A stretch of DNA of 64,000 bases from Pictodentalium vernedei (lineage: Eukaryota; Mollusca; Scaphopoda; Dentaliida; Dentaliidae), in the NCBI GenBank assembly GCA_031216915.1, contig CM062289.1:448346910-448410909 (forward strand), given 5' to 3'. Positions within the stretch are counted from its first letter, which is position 1. Every line of letters starts with the position of its first letter. Shown here in pieces: positions 43,976 through 54,953 of the stretch. The position numbers and the translations under genes were made by a program. The notes under the pieces are model-generated. The model made no database searches. It had not been told where the DNA came from and worked only from the letters and a program-made list of their open reading frames with translations.

Positions 43976-44810
43976 TATATCCTTGAAAAGTACTTGAGTT
44001 TCCACCACCTATCTTGAAAATTTCTTGGAATTCAGTTGACATATAACCTTTGAGACCATAACTTTCATGCTTATCCACCCTGCATATGTCTGATGACATA
44101 AAATCAGTTGGAGACAAACACAAGTCACCACATCTCTTTTATCTCTGCATAAACGTCATGAACTTGAATTCCCAGAATTTCAGTTATGTCATAATTTCGT
44201 CACAAAAACCTTTCTCCTTCTGAAGGATTCCCCAGGAAGGTTGACCAGTTAGAATCATCCTCATTGCAAATTGCCATATGTCACAAAAAACTACTGTTTA
44301 TGACTTTCATATCATACCTTTTTCGATTGATTTCATTACATAATGGTGTACTTAAAGTGGGGGAATTCAAGTGATATATGCTTGTAAAAAATCCCAACTT
44401 CTGTTTCGGGGGCTCGGGATAGTGATTGTATATTAACTATACTATACAGCTTTTATCGATACCAAATATGGGGTGATATTTGATGACAAACCACAGATGA
44501 TTAATTACGTTTATCAGGCTTGTCATTTTGAAAATTGCAGGAGGGCCATTATGGTTCGCCTCAATTCATCCCAGGAGGGCCATTTTGAGTTTGTGGGGGC
44601 CATTTTGTTTTAGCCTGCAGGGTAGACCAATAATATCATTTTAAGGTACATGGTTTGTGTAATTATGGTGTACGTCATCACGAAATGTACAGATGCAGGC
44701 TTGAATATTTGGATGCAAGATACCAAAAGGACCATGTGGTGGGGCCTGAGAAACAGGTTTTTACCTTTTTGGGGCCTTAAAATAATAAATTTTGATATCC
44801 TGTGTGTTCA

Positions 44811-45290
44811 GTTAAGGATGAACACTTGACCTAACATGACCAGAATAGAACACATACAAAAACATTTTCTTGTAGTAAACATTTTCATGTTGTGCCTTGA
44901 AAACCATGCTTTTAACCCCTTATTGGAATGTGTTTCAGTGAAGGATCACAAGCTATGTTTTGGAGGCAGTCCCCACGGAAACCCCAGGAAGTGAAGCAGT
45001 GCCTGTTCACTGCGGTAAACAGGCTCTGTTTTACTGGTAAAATAGGACCCAGTCACCAATGCTTCAGAGGTGCAAACCCTCTCTAAAATGGGCAACATGA
45101 CGTATTAACGCTCAGCCATGGTCTTAAGTTGATACTCATGTTGTGGTCATGATTAGCCATTGTGCAAAAATATGTGACTCTAAACACCAATAAATAAATA
45201 AATAATTTGGAGGCAAACATTGAAAAAATGCTAAAATTAAAATGGCGATATTTTTGACATGACAGCCGCATATGTTTTTATGCTAGGTAA
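44811..45290. mobile_element. Worn A-family MITE split by a SINE-like element
   Basis: The left part ends agctatgttttggaggca. The right part resumes ttggaggcaaacattgaaaa and ends atgctaggtaaagtg. The centre ccttattggaatgtgtttca is diverged. Confidence 0.65.
44969..45205 (+). mobile_element. SINE-like retroposon (S2), copy 2, with 10 bp duplication
   Basis: tttggaggca is present at 44959-44968 and 45206-45215. The body matches 26297-26550 (agcagtgcctgttcactgcg, ggtaaaataggacccagtca), and the tail is aataaataaataa. I found no tRNA A/B box with confidence. Confidence 0.8.
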
Positions 45291-45366
45291 AGTGAAGGTG
45301 GTATCGTAATATTTCACACTTATTGCAAAACATTGTCATCTGTTTTTGTCTTTTTTACATTTTCAG

Positions 45367-45474
45367 GAGCTAATGGAAACTGAACTGCGTCTTCGTAATG
45401 GTGGTCTTGGTGGTGTTTCTGATTTTCCTCTTTGGGATACAAAACTCTCTACATCTACCGAGGTATCGCTTCTG
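45367..45474 (+). CDS. BAZ1B: BAZ1B-like exon 9
   Basis: The exon reads ELMETELRLRNGGLGGVSDF, then PLWDTKLSTSTEVSLL, with acceptor ttttcag and donor gtgagt, 36 codons in phase 0. The RL..GGLG motif followed by an aromatic/acidic stretch corresponds to the BAZ1B region upstream of the pre-PHD helix. Confidence 0.9.
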
Positions 45475-45639
45475 GTGAGTTATCAAAAACTAGCATAAGA
45501 TAGCACTAGGATAGGCAAGCGCTCAAGCCACCCATCTAATTCTCTTCAGAATTTGACACTGTTATGGGCCATTTCTTTACCAACATTTTTGGTGGAATTT
45601 GCACACAGACAAACATTCATTTAATGTGATGTTCCTTCA

Positions 45640-46180
45640 CTCACAGATAGGCCCCTGGGAATATTCAATTTTTTGAGTCGATCAACAAAATTTGAGTAAA
45701 ATTCAAGTCGAAAATAAAATCACGAATATAAAAATCGAAAATGAAAAAAAAAACTATTAATAAATGTCTTGATGTACGTTCATTCGTACAATTAATCCTG
45801 GCTAAGTTGTCAAAACAAAGCAAGGAATTGAATACGACCCGCAAGCACACATCGTCAACATGAAACTTACGAGTCGCGTGATTCCGAATGACATTGGTAA
45901 TACTCTCATATTTTACAGTGGATAAAGCCATGGCTACATACACGTGTAATATATTTAAGACTTCGTCCGCTCCATAACTTTGAGACGCTTTGTTGGATTT
46001 TGTTGAAACTTGGCATACATGTTGCTTATGGGGAGGTGATGTGCTGCGCACAAATTTTTCTTTTGTTGGATGGAGGTCAAGGTCATAGTTCAGAGGCATC
46101 CTTGGCTGGGTGGGCACTGTTAGTCTTGTTTTGATTCAGTTGCCTGGAATATTTCAGTTGGATGGAAAAACAACCCAATC
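45640..46180. repeat. Array-monomer fragment and chance minus-strand ORF
   Basis: 'gttgaaacttggcatacatg' (46000) is the monomer motif seen in other arrays. The 150-codon minus ORF (45665-46117) has no signal or domain and ends in low-complexity Phe/Ile/Asp. I do not call it a gene. Confidence 0.5.
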
Positions 46181-46232
46181 CAGGAAATAACGGTCGAATT
46201 TCATACAGAATTTGACTGGCCTCAGAGCTTGC

Positions 46233-47569
46233 AGGACAGCTTGTTGAGCACGTTCCAAAGAGGGATCATAACCTATGTTTTTGAGATAAAAATTGAATAA
46301 ATAATGAAAATTAATTGGCGATTTTTAGCTCAACTTGACAAAGTCAAGCTGAGCTATTGCCATCACTTCTGGTCCGTCGGCGTACGTACATACGTACGTT
46401 AGTATGTTAGTACGTTAGTACGTACGTCCACAATTTCCTTTGGCACACCTCACAGGTCGCATTTATGATAAGATTACTTTGAAACTTCTTATGCTTGTTT
46501 GGGGTGACCTCTAGATGGGAGCTATCGATTTTCTTCAATTTCCGTCAAAAAATGTTGCTGCGGCCAACGTTCTTAGAACTTAGTTTAGTCAAACCACAAT
46601 ATTTCCCTTTGGCACACCCTACAGGGCACATTTATGATTTGATTGCTTTGAAACCTGGTATGCTTATTTGGGGTGACCTCTAGATGGGAGCTATCGATTT
46701 TCTTCAATTTCCGGCAAAAAATGTTGCCACAGCCAATGTTCGTAGAACTTAGTTTAGTCAGAAGACTCAATATTTCCCTTTGGTACACCCTACAGGGTAC
46801 ATTTATGATCGGATTGCTTTGAAACCTGGCATGCTTGTTTTGGGTGACATCTAGATGGGAGCTATCGATTTTCTTCAATTTCCGTCAAAAAATGTTGCCG
46901 CGGCCAACGTTTTTAGAACTCAGTTTAGTCAGACCACAATATTTCCCTTTGGCACACCCTACAGGGCACATTTATGATTTGATTGCTTTGAAACCTGGTA
47001 TGCTTGTTTGGGGAGACCTCTAGATGGGAGCTATCGATTTTCTTCAATTTCCATCAAAAAATGTTGCCGCGGCCAATGTTTTTAGAACTTGGTTTAGTCA
47101 GAAGACTCGATATTTCCCTTTGATACACCCTACAGGGCACATTTATGATCGGATTGCTTTGAAACCTTTCATGCTTGTTTGGGGTGACCTCTAGATGGGA
47201 GCTACCGATTTTCTTCAATTTCCATCAAAAAATGTTGCCGCAGCCAACATTCTTAGAACTTAGTTTAGTCAGACCACAATATTTCCCTTTGGCTCACCCT
47301 ACAGGGCTCATTTATGATTAGATTGCTTTGAAACCTGGTATGCTTATTTACGGTGACCTCTAGATGGGAGCTATCGATTTTCTTCGGTTTCTGTCAAAAA
47401 ATGTTGTCACTGGCAAAAAAACTGACATTGGTCCCAATGATCTTCAATTTTTCCATTTCATTTATAACTTACCAAGTTCAAATTTGTCAAGTTGAGCTAC
47501 AGTGTCATTGACACTTTCGTTATGAATAGCGCTGACCGTTTTTGGCCATTACGTTAAGTAAAGGGTTAA
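46233..47569. mobile_element. A1 MITE split by a tandem-array element
   Basis: The left part (gcacgttccaaagagggatc to aattggcgattt) and the right part (gaatagcgctgaccg to GTAAAGGGTTAA at 47569) are the two halves of one A1 copy whose left end is lost. The array element at 46326-47523 lies between them. Confidence 0.75.
46326..47523 (+). mobile_element. Pearl-like element with six 169/171 bp monomers
   Basis: The head TTTTTAGCTCAACTTGACAA folds back to caagctgagct. A TACG microsatellite follows (46381-46430). Six monomers begin at 46442, 46611, 46782, 46951, 47122 and 47291. Spacings alternate 169, 171, 169, 171 and 169, in step with two variant words (agaccacaat, agaagactc). The 3' end is a short hairpin agtgtcattgacact then ttcgttat. 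No transposase is present, so movement would need outside help. Confidence 0.82.
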
Positions 47570-48086
47570 GGATACAGGAGATAGGCGAAGAATTTTGAGA
47601 TTCGTGAGTCAGGGATTGTCTTGCCCTCTTTGGGAAAGGGTCAGGGGCCCTTGCAATTTAGGAAATTCCCATTATGAAGTCTCCAATTGGGAATTTGTTT
47701 TGGACTGGAAGAAACACAAAAAATAAATATTACCTTCAGATAGAACTGAGAACACTTTAACAGACTACATTCTATAACTTTGCACTTATGTCAAGGTAAG
47801 TCTTGGCTTCATATATAGGCAGCCAAGACTTGCCTGAAACAGGTAACACGGTTCATAGATTGTAACTCGCAAAAGCTGCCTGTTTAGAGCACCTGTCTAC
47901 ATACAGTGGCTTTACAGTTGTGTCTAAGCAAGTCTTGGCTGCCTAAATTTTCCGCTAAGACTTGCCTTCTAACAGGCAACATGGTTCTTAGAATTAAGTT
48001 GCTAGTGTATCTGAAAACTGCCTGTTTGTGGCACCTATGCTGTTGCAGCAAAAAGTAATCCGTCATCAAAATCGGGGATTAAGCCT
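47570..48086. repeat. Two family I foldbacks
   Basis: Both 47766-47870 and 47905-48000 contain caagtcttggct and agccaagacttgc-type arms. They are adjacent, diverged copies. Confidence 0.6.
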
Positions 48087-48330
48087 TTAACTGGTTGAGG
48101 TCTAGTTTATTTTTGTTTGTCTGAATTTGTTCATCAAAATTTATTTTATTACAAATTATTGGATAGTACTGACAGGCACTGTCCAATAATTTGTAATAAA
48201 ACAAATTATATAAACAAAATATTGGTGTTTCACTGAATATGAAACATGAGCAAGGAAAATGTTAGTTTTTGCTCTGGTACCCTCATTTTTCTGAAACCCC
48301 TGATATTGGCTTTTAGCACTCGACCAGTTA
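48087..48330. mobile_element. Family D foldback MITE
   Basis: It runs from TTAACTGGTTGAGG to CTCGACCAGTTA. Hairpin arms ttattacaaattattggata and complement at 48145-48205. Confidence 0.7.
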
Positions 48331-48662
48331 TTGGTAAAAGGAGATCCTGTTCTTCCCCTGTCCGTACTTCATTAGGTTAGCAATTAATCGTTTTCTATGG
48401 GCATGTAACCACTCCATTAAGAACACCAATTGTGAATTAAATTATTGTTTGAATGAGGACTGAGATTGGGAATGGTTTGGTTTGAATTAAGAAAAATTAT
48501 GCCCAAATGCTATGGAGAAGGGGTCCCATGTTCGGCTTCTGAGGCATTGGTTTGAATTAGAAGAACTCATGCCCAAATACGATGGGGAAAGGCTCCCATA
48601 GACACCCAAAAGAATCCCTGTGAACAGTAAGATCATTTTAATTTCATATCTCTATTCTTCAG

Positions 48663-48759
48663 GCTGAATGCTTATTGGAAACACAAAAACATGTGCTTGA
48701 GAAGTTTCTGTATGGTGTAATGAAAACAAAAAAAACGCAAGTCAAAGAAGAGGAAAAAG
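48663..48759 (+). CDS. BAZ1B: BAZ1B-like exon 10
   Basis: The exon reads AECLLETQKHVLEKFLYGVM, then KTKKTQVKEEEK. The donor gtagag is weak. The helix ending in K(K/E)FL.G.M followed by a basic patch is found in BAZ1B upstream of the PHD finger. The acceptor is attcttcag. Confidence 0.88.
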
Positions 48760-48769
48760 GTAGAGTTAA

Positions 48770-49240
48770 AGTGTCCACTTAATTGCATATCTCTTTATTG
48801 AATAATCATTTTAATTGTATATGAACTTAAAACCTTTTACCATACCTTCAATACAAATTAAAGTTGTTAGTTGCATATAGTTTATAGAGAAACTATTGTT
48901 TATCTATTTATTTTTTTATTGGGGTTGAACAACACTTTCGACAGCCAGGGTCACCTCGTGTTGAACAGTTATATGGGTGGAGCAAGCCGGAGTACCTGGA
49001 GAGAACCACCGAGCAATGGCGAGCAACTGTCAGGCTCCCCAATATACTAACTCCACACAGGCAGGGTTGGGAGTTGTTGGAAGACAAGTGCACCATCAAC
49101 GTGCAGTACACCTCAATACACAATGCCCCCACATGGGCAATGGGGGTGAAGTGTCTTGCCCAATGTCACAACGCGGCTGCTGCAGGTGGGATACAAAACT
49201 ACTGTTAATTCACTAAAAAATCCCTGTTGAATTATTGATG
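48770..49240. repeat. Family F fragment split by a SINE
   Basis: Flanking pieces (tccacttaattgcatatctc and ttaattcactaaaaaatccc) match family F. The SINE 48901-49196 lies between them. Confidence 0.5.
48901..49196 (-). mobile_element. SINE, minus orientation, head lost
   Basis: Read on the minus strand, the body runs from gttttgtatcccacctgcag to the (ta)nttt-rich tail at 48901. aactattgtt and aactactgtt flank it (48891-48900, 49197-49206). Confidence 0.75.
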
Positions 49241-49360
49241 ATAAAAAATGATAGGCAGGAATCAAGATTGGCCTAATCTCATTGATTGGTCTGATCTTCC
49301 CCTTGATTGCTGTTCATGACACACATGCCACGTGTTGTGTGATGACTCAGTGAAACGCGA

Positions 49361-49443
49361 CATCAGCAGAAACAAGTTAACAATGCAGAATCTTTGATCA
49401 TTGATCAAAGACTCTGCACTGTTAACTTGTTTCCACTGATGTC
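49361..49443. repeat. Hairpin with ~42 bp arms and no loop
   Basis: gacatcagcagaaacaagtt, aacaatgcagaatctttgat and their complements meet at tcattga. It lies just left of an array element. Confidence 0.78.
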
Positions 49444-49450
49444 ATATTTT

Positions 49451-50913
49451 TAGCTCAACTTTGACGAAGTCAAATTTGAGCTATTGTCATGGCCCGTCAT
49501 CTGTCCGTACGTCAACAATTGGCTATGGCTCGGGCTAGAGGTCGTATTTATGAACCGATCTTTACGAAACTTCTTGGGTACCTTTGTTATGACCCTGGGA
49601 CGGGAACGAGTGTTTTTGGGTGTGGTCCGAAATTCAAGATGGCTGCCAGTGGCCATTTTGTACCGATGATGCAAAAATCAGTTTTTTGTACAGAACTTCT
49701 GTATGAAAGTTCTGATTTGAATAAAGTTTTGTATAAATGTATAGTACAATGGGATACATCACATATAATACGGGTTTTTTTCTCGTGCGTAAAGTATGCA
49801 AACAGGACTAACTTTGATTTATTTAGTGTTACTTTCAGAGCTGTAAGTGCCAAGCTGCTATGGCTCGGGCTAGAGGCCGTATTTATGAACCAATCTTTAC
49901 GAAACTTCTTGGGACGAGAATGAGTGTTTTTGGGTGCAGTCCCAAATTCCAGATGGCTGCCAGCAGCCATTTTGTACCGACGATGCCGAAATCTGTTTTT
50001 TGTACAGAACTTCCATATGAAAGCTCTGATTTGAATAATTTTTTGTATGAATGTTTAGTACCATGGGATACATTACATATATTACAGATTTTTTTCTTGT
50101 ACGTAAATTATGCAAATTAGGCTAACTTTGATTTATTTAGTGTTACTTTCAGCACTGTGAGTGCAAATCCCAATACGGCTCGGGCTAGAGGCCGTATTTA
50201 TGAACCAACGAAACTTCTTGGGTACCTTTGTTATCACTGTGGGACGAGAAGGAGTGTTTTTGGGTCCAGTCTGAAATTCAAGATGGCCGCTAGCAGCCAT
50301 TTTGTTAAAAATTAAGTGCAATCAGATTTTTGCGCAGAACTTCCAAATGAAAGATCTGATTTGAATAAATTTTTGTATGAATGTTTAGTACCATGGGATA
50401 CATTACATATACTACAGAGTTTTTCTCGTGAATAAATTATGCAAATTAGGGGTCCGGGTGGGAGTTAGAAAATTTTGGACCAAAATCCGGAAATTAGTTT
50501 TTTGGTTTTTTATGCGTTTTGATCAATTTTAAGACAAAAAAAAAAAAAAAAATTTTTTACACTGAAAATTTGGGGTCCGGGTGGGACTTAGAAAATTTTG
50601 GACCAAAATTCGGAAATTAGTTTTTTGTGTTTTGATGCATTTTGGTCAATTTTAAGAAGAAGAAGAAAAAATTTTAGTCTGAAAATATTTTGTTTGGGAC
50701 TGAAAATTTCCACACAAAAATAATAATCTACAATGATTGGTCTTAATCTGTAGTCCATTACAGTCACCTTGTAATTCTTTTATTATTGTTGACTGGGCCA
50801 AAACAAATACTAATTCCTGTCATATTCATTATTCAGTTGTCTTGGTCACAGCAAGTACTAATTCCTGTCATATCCAAGTTGAGCTACAGAGTCATTGACT
50901 CTTTCATTATTTT
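49451..50913 (+). mobile_element. Pearl-like element with three ~315-335 bp monomers
   Basis: The head TTTTTAGCTCAACTTTGACG folds back to aaatttgagct. Units begin at about 49520, 49855 and 50170 (ggctcgggctagaggccgta). Each includes aagatggc(t/c)gcc and attttgt. A second tail repeat (ttagaaaattttggaccaaa) is at 50466 and 50589. The 3' end is agagtcattgactct then ttcattat. The long ORFs on both strands follow the unit and are not conserved genes. Confidence 0.75.
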
Positions 50914-51231
50914 AGTACACACAATGGCATACTCTTCAGGACAACAAACCAATCAACCTGACTGCACTGTAAAAGTAACCCTGCTCTATGCATTCTTAAA
51001 CATACTACTCCTTTTGGTTATTACTATCTGACATCGGCACTCACAATCAGCAGATTGTGTGGTCAACTAATCGGCAAGCAGATGAATGTCGCAAATCCTT
51101 ATCGGTTAATCACTAACAGAAATTGTCTTTGAAGTTTAATTATTCTTTCATTTTTTGCCTAAAAAATAGAACAAGCTCATCTAAAGTAATATTGTGTCGA
51201 TAAAATGGTGTTTAGTATAGATATTCCGTTA

Positions 51232-51700
51232 CCGTATTTACTCTCTGTATTGGGACAGCTAAAAATAATTATTTTCACAGGTGTCCCAATTGTTAGAAAA
51301 TGGGGAAAGAACACAGCCTGGTCTTGATTTGATGCTGAATAAAGTTGTGTGTGATTCGTTTTCCATCACTATATACGAAAATCGCCATGCAATTTTTTTT
51401 ATATTTTCATTTTTTGCTTCGAAAACATAGCTTATGATCCCTTGCGCTCGTTCCAATGAGGGATCATAAGCTTTGCGCTAGTTCCAATGAGGGATCATAA
51501 GCTATGTTTTCGAAGCAAAAAATGAAAACTTTTAGTTACTCAAGAATTTTTTTATGAGTGTCATCTGCTACTAGCAACGGGCCAACTGGAAACAAATCTC
51601 CTGAATGTCCCAAACTTTGGAGCATAAAAAAAATGTAGTTTTCTGGAAAAAATGTGTGTCCCAAATCATAGAGTGTCCCAATACATAGAGTAAATACGTT
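51232..51700. mobile_element. TA-flanked MITE (family C), copy 4
   Basis: Inverse orientation. Left ccgtatttactctctgtatt, right agagtaaatacg. The centre has an extra partial repeat of the palindrome (cgttccaatgagggatcata twice, near 51450 and 51482). Confidence 0.78.
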
Positions 51701-51904
51701 TAACTACCAGGAATATTCTGCTGTCCAGAACTTTGTTCAATTCCTATATATTGATTAGGATATAAGTCATTCAGCCTTATTTTGTCCAGGGTTAAGCTTT
51801 GTTTTAAAAAAATTCTTGTTTCTCTGGCACCTCCCTTGCTATAGAAAATCTGTCTCATCACCATTTTTTCACCTGGAAATCTCTTCTATGACACTATTTT
51901 GCAC

Positions 51905-52000
51905 TTGTAGGACGAATATTTAACCAACTATACCTCACAGAGCTCTGTCAAACAAGATATAGTTGGTGAAATTTTCAACTACATTATGGGCAATTTTCAC
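51905..52000. repeat. Family F/G palindrome fragment
   Basis: 'cacagagctctgtcaaacaa' then 'gatatagttggtgaaatttt' is the right arm plus centre of the family G palindrome. Confidence 0.5.
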
Positions 52001-52495
52001 TGCTTGGTTTGCCACATAATAGTGAAGTAGTTATATTTCTGATTTCAACTGTATATATTTTCAGAACTGTTTTGTGAATAATAATTAAAAAAAAAGCCTC
52101 CCTCCCTCCCTCATCACAAAATTGAGAAAAAATTGCCTGAGAAACAAGATATTTTTTTTATAGGCCTTACGACAGGTCATGGAAAAGTCTGGAGAGTTAT
52201 GGAAATGAATCATGCAAATCCCAGGTCATGGAAAAGTGTTAATGGTTAATTTAAGAAGAGGTTCAGGGAAGTTTTGGTTGGTAAACAAAGTAGGTCAAAT
52301 TGCTGGACTTGACCAAATTTGAACAGCAGTACCCTTGGGTGCAGGTCAAATTTGGCTTTAAGCTAGTATTTGACCATTTTTGATGAGGACATTTAAAAAA
52401 AAATAATCATAAGGCCCAGTAAAAAAATACATTTGTTTCTCGAACATATAATTTTTCAAATCAGTAAGGGTGGTTTTTATTTTTATTCTTATTTG

Positions 52496-53148
52496 ATAAC
52501 TGGAAGAGTGCTAAATTATTTTTTGGTGGATTATTATGATCCCCGATGAGTCTGGAGGTGGGATGGGGAAATCTCACCCGAGGGGCAAGATATTTGAACC
52601 AGACCCGAGGCTTGCCGAGGGTCTGGTTCAAATATCTTGCCCCAAGGGTGAGATTTCCCCATTCCCACCTTCAGACTCATCAAGGATGATTTCCCCCCCC
52701 CCCCTCCCTCCATCATGCAGCGATTATGTTAGCCAGAGGTAATCGGGAGTCACATGCTTATTCATTTAACTCATTTGGTATTCGTTGTTTTGAGAAACTG
52801 ATGACACCACCGGAAAGAGCATGCACAAGTTATGTATATACCAAAGGTATATACCACGAAATGGATTAGGAACTGTGGCAGCTTCAGGGTTGAAGAGTTT
52901 TAGAGCTTTGATCACACTGCATGACATCAATATGAATTAGTTGGTGGCCAGAAACTTTTACGATATGCATAACGTCATAATAACGTTATAAATGTATAAC
53001 GTCACGTGGGTGGGGTGGGATACATCTGTCTCTCCCTGCTATCTCACCCGGGACACACGTATGTTACACATGCAGTGGGGGAGAAAAATCTTTTCACCAC
53101 TTACCTTGTTTCAGTTTATAGGAGAGTGCCTGTAGGCAGAATTTTACT
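52496..53148. repeat. Large hairpin between family D-like pieces
   Basis: 52540-52687 is a hairpin with ~65 bp arms (gatgagtctggaggtgggat, ggggcaagatatttgaacca and complements). The family D-like words taactggaagagtgctaaat (52497) and tataggagagtgcctgtagg (53117) lie on either side. Confidence 0.55.
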
Positions 53149-53149
53149 T

Positions 53150-53333
53150 ACAGTTGAAAGGGTATCTATTTTTTTTTTTAAAATTCAACGAAATCAAATA
53201 TATGTCCCCCTCATTGGAATAAACACATCAGGCTCATTCCAGTGAGGGGTCATAAGATATGAACACTTTTTAAAAACATGAAAAAATCAAAATTCTAAAT
53301 TTTTATATCATGTGGCAAGGGTTAAATTTCAAT
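53150..53333. mobile_element. Worn A-family MITE
   Basis: The centre ccccctcattggaataaaca / ggctcattccagtgaggggt is clear. The right end is atgtggcaagggttaa. The left terminus is eroded. It ends about 100 bp before exon 11. Confidence 0.6.
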
Positions 53334-53437
53334 AAACATACATGAAGGCAGACACTACAGTTATTACTTATTCACAAGCAAACAAAATAAAATTCTCAAC
53401 CTATTTTATTTCAATTTTTATAACTCAAAACTTTCAG

Positions 53438-53589
53438 AAAATGAGGATGAGGAGGTAGAAGAAGCTGTACCTATAGGTGTTACGAGATGGAGAGAAGCTG
53501 TGGAGAACAGCCAGACTATATCCAGGCTTTCTGTATTTCTGGGTATTCTAGATTCATGTGTGAAGTGGGAAAAGTCAGCAGAAAATGCA
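53438..53589 (+). CDS. BAZ1B: BAZ1B-like exon 11: pre-PHD helix
   Basis: The exon reads NEDEEVEEAVPIGVTRWREA, VENSQTISRLSVFLGILDSC, then VKWEKSAENA. The pattern S(R)..V.LG.LD.C.KW..SAENA directly before the PHD finger is specific to BAZ1B. The acceptor is actttcag and the donor gtaagc, phase 0 at the end. Confidence 0.95.
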
Positions 53590-53689
53590 GTAAGCATCAC
53601 TTGTTTATTTGTGCATAATCTTTTTTTTTCTACAGTCATTGAAAATCTTCCTCAGAATTGTTAAATATTGGGACATCTTTTGCATTTGC

Positions 53690-54255
53690 CTTAGGGCCCG
53701 GTGAAATCAAAGTTTGTCTCAAATCGAATCTCAAATAGAATCAAGCAAAAGGTTTGAGACCGATCGAATCTCAAATTGGATCCACTTTTCAACTGTTACG
53801 ATACTACAGCCTCATGGTGCTCTCTCTCCGTTTTGAATTCAATATCAATATGAATACTCAACTATTAGAAAATTGACAGGTATCACAGAGGTTGTCGAAG
53901 AAAAAGCCATTTATTGTCCTTTGAGTGTCAAAGAATTGCAGATGGTGCCTTGGTGCTCTTAACGGACGGTATATTGTGCAAACGAGCCATAATGCAATCT
54001 CCAATCATTTTTTATGAATTTTCCGACTGAATTTGCGCTACCTAGTTAGACTGGACATGTTCAATCTTATTCATCAGAAAACTTCAGGGTGAATTGTTAT
54101 CTTTAGAAAGTTGACAAAAAAGAATTTTATGAAAAACAAATCTCTCTAGGATTCGATTTTTTCAAATAATCGAGATGGTTTCAAATCAAATCAATTCGGT
54201 GACAAGATTCGAAATTAAGTTGGATCTCGAACGTTCGGCAGACCCTAGTATGCTG
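53690..54255. repeat. Element-like stretch with TAGGG ends
   Basis: 'ttagggcccggtgaaatc' on the left and 'cggcagaccctagta' on the right could be hAT-type ends, and inner 'gaatctcaaat' repeats support an element. No 8 bp duplication was found. Confidence 0.35.
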
Positions 54256-54459
54256 TTTTGGTGAAAAAAAGTAAAAGTAGGGCTTTGATGTCTTAAATTT
54301 CCATTCAAGTGGAGTTTCAGTATTTTGACCTCATGTTATTGTAAATATATTGCCACATATGCTGAAAATGACCTTAACCCATTACCCAGTGCACACACTA
54401 TTTTTATTAAAAAAACCCCAACTTTTCCATAGGGTTTTCATGTGTCCTCTCATTATACC

Positions 54460-54953
54460 CCCCCCCCCCCCTCCCCTCCCCCGGAGCAAAGATTTATGTC
54501 TGTGGAGGGGAGTGTATACTGGAATCACTTTGTTCATCTGTCTGTCTGGTCATCTGTAGACATAATTTTGTCCGGAGATTTTCAGCAACATTTATGCGCC
54601 AATCTGCTTGAAACTTGGTATGAATGTTCACCACCATGTGCACTTTCAGTTATAGTTCCGGCCAGATTATTTTTTCCAGAATTATTCCTAGTTTTTAATT
54701 AGGCAGGCCTAGCATTTTGTCCGGAGATTTTCTCCGATGTTTATGGGTCAATTCCTTTGAAACTTGGTATGGACGGTTACTACTATGGGAACCCGTGTAC
54801 CTGCGATTATAGTTTTGATTGGACTTTTTTTTACCAGAGTTATGCTCCTTTTTGTCTTAGAATGTCTGAATTTTTCCAGAGATTTTCTCTGTAGTTTATG
54901 GGCCAATTCCTTTGAAACTTGGTATTCACTACCATGGGAACCTATGCACTATA
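54460..54953 (+). repeat. Tandem array, left half (~150 bp monomers)
   Basis: Monomers begin at about 54567, 54716 and 54870 (ttttgtccggagattttc). Each holds 'ttgaaacttggtatg' and 'ccagagttatgc'. A C-run and tctgtctgtctgg microsatellite precede them. The array continues at 56520. Confidence 0.7.

Noticed and set aside
45665-46117. 150-codon minus-strand ORF, the longest uninterrupted frame in the window
   Set aside because: No domain, low-complexity Phe/Ile/Asp end, overlaps an array-monomer motif on the other strand, and no promoter or splice context.
46442-47430. CRISPR-like array of regular repeats
   Set aside because: The repeats are contiguous ~170 bp monomers without spacers, in an animal genome and inside a transposon.
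49489-50120. Overlapping ORFs of 60-144 codons on both strands
   Set aside because: They repeat with each tandem monomer and run on both strands, so they reflect the repeat unit, not genes.
53690-54255. Firm hAT call from TAGGG ends
   Set aside because: The 8 bases outside the two ends do not match, so only a low-confidence element-like entry is given.
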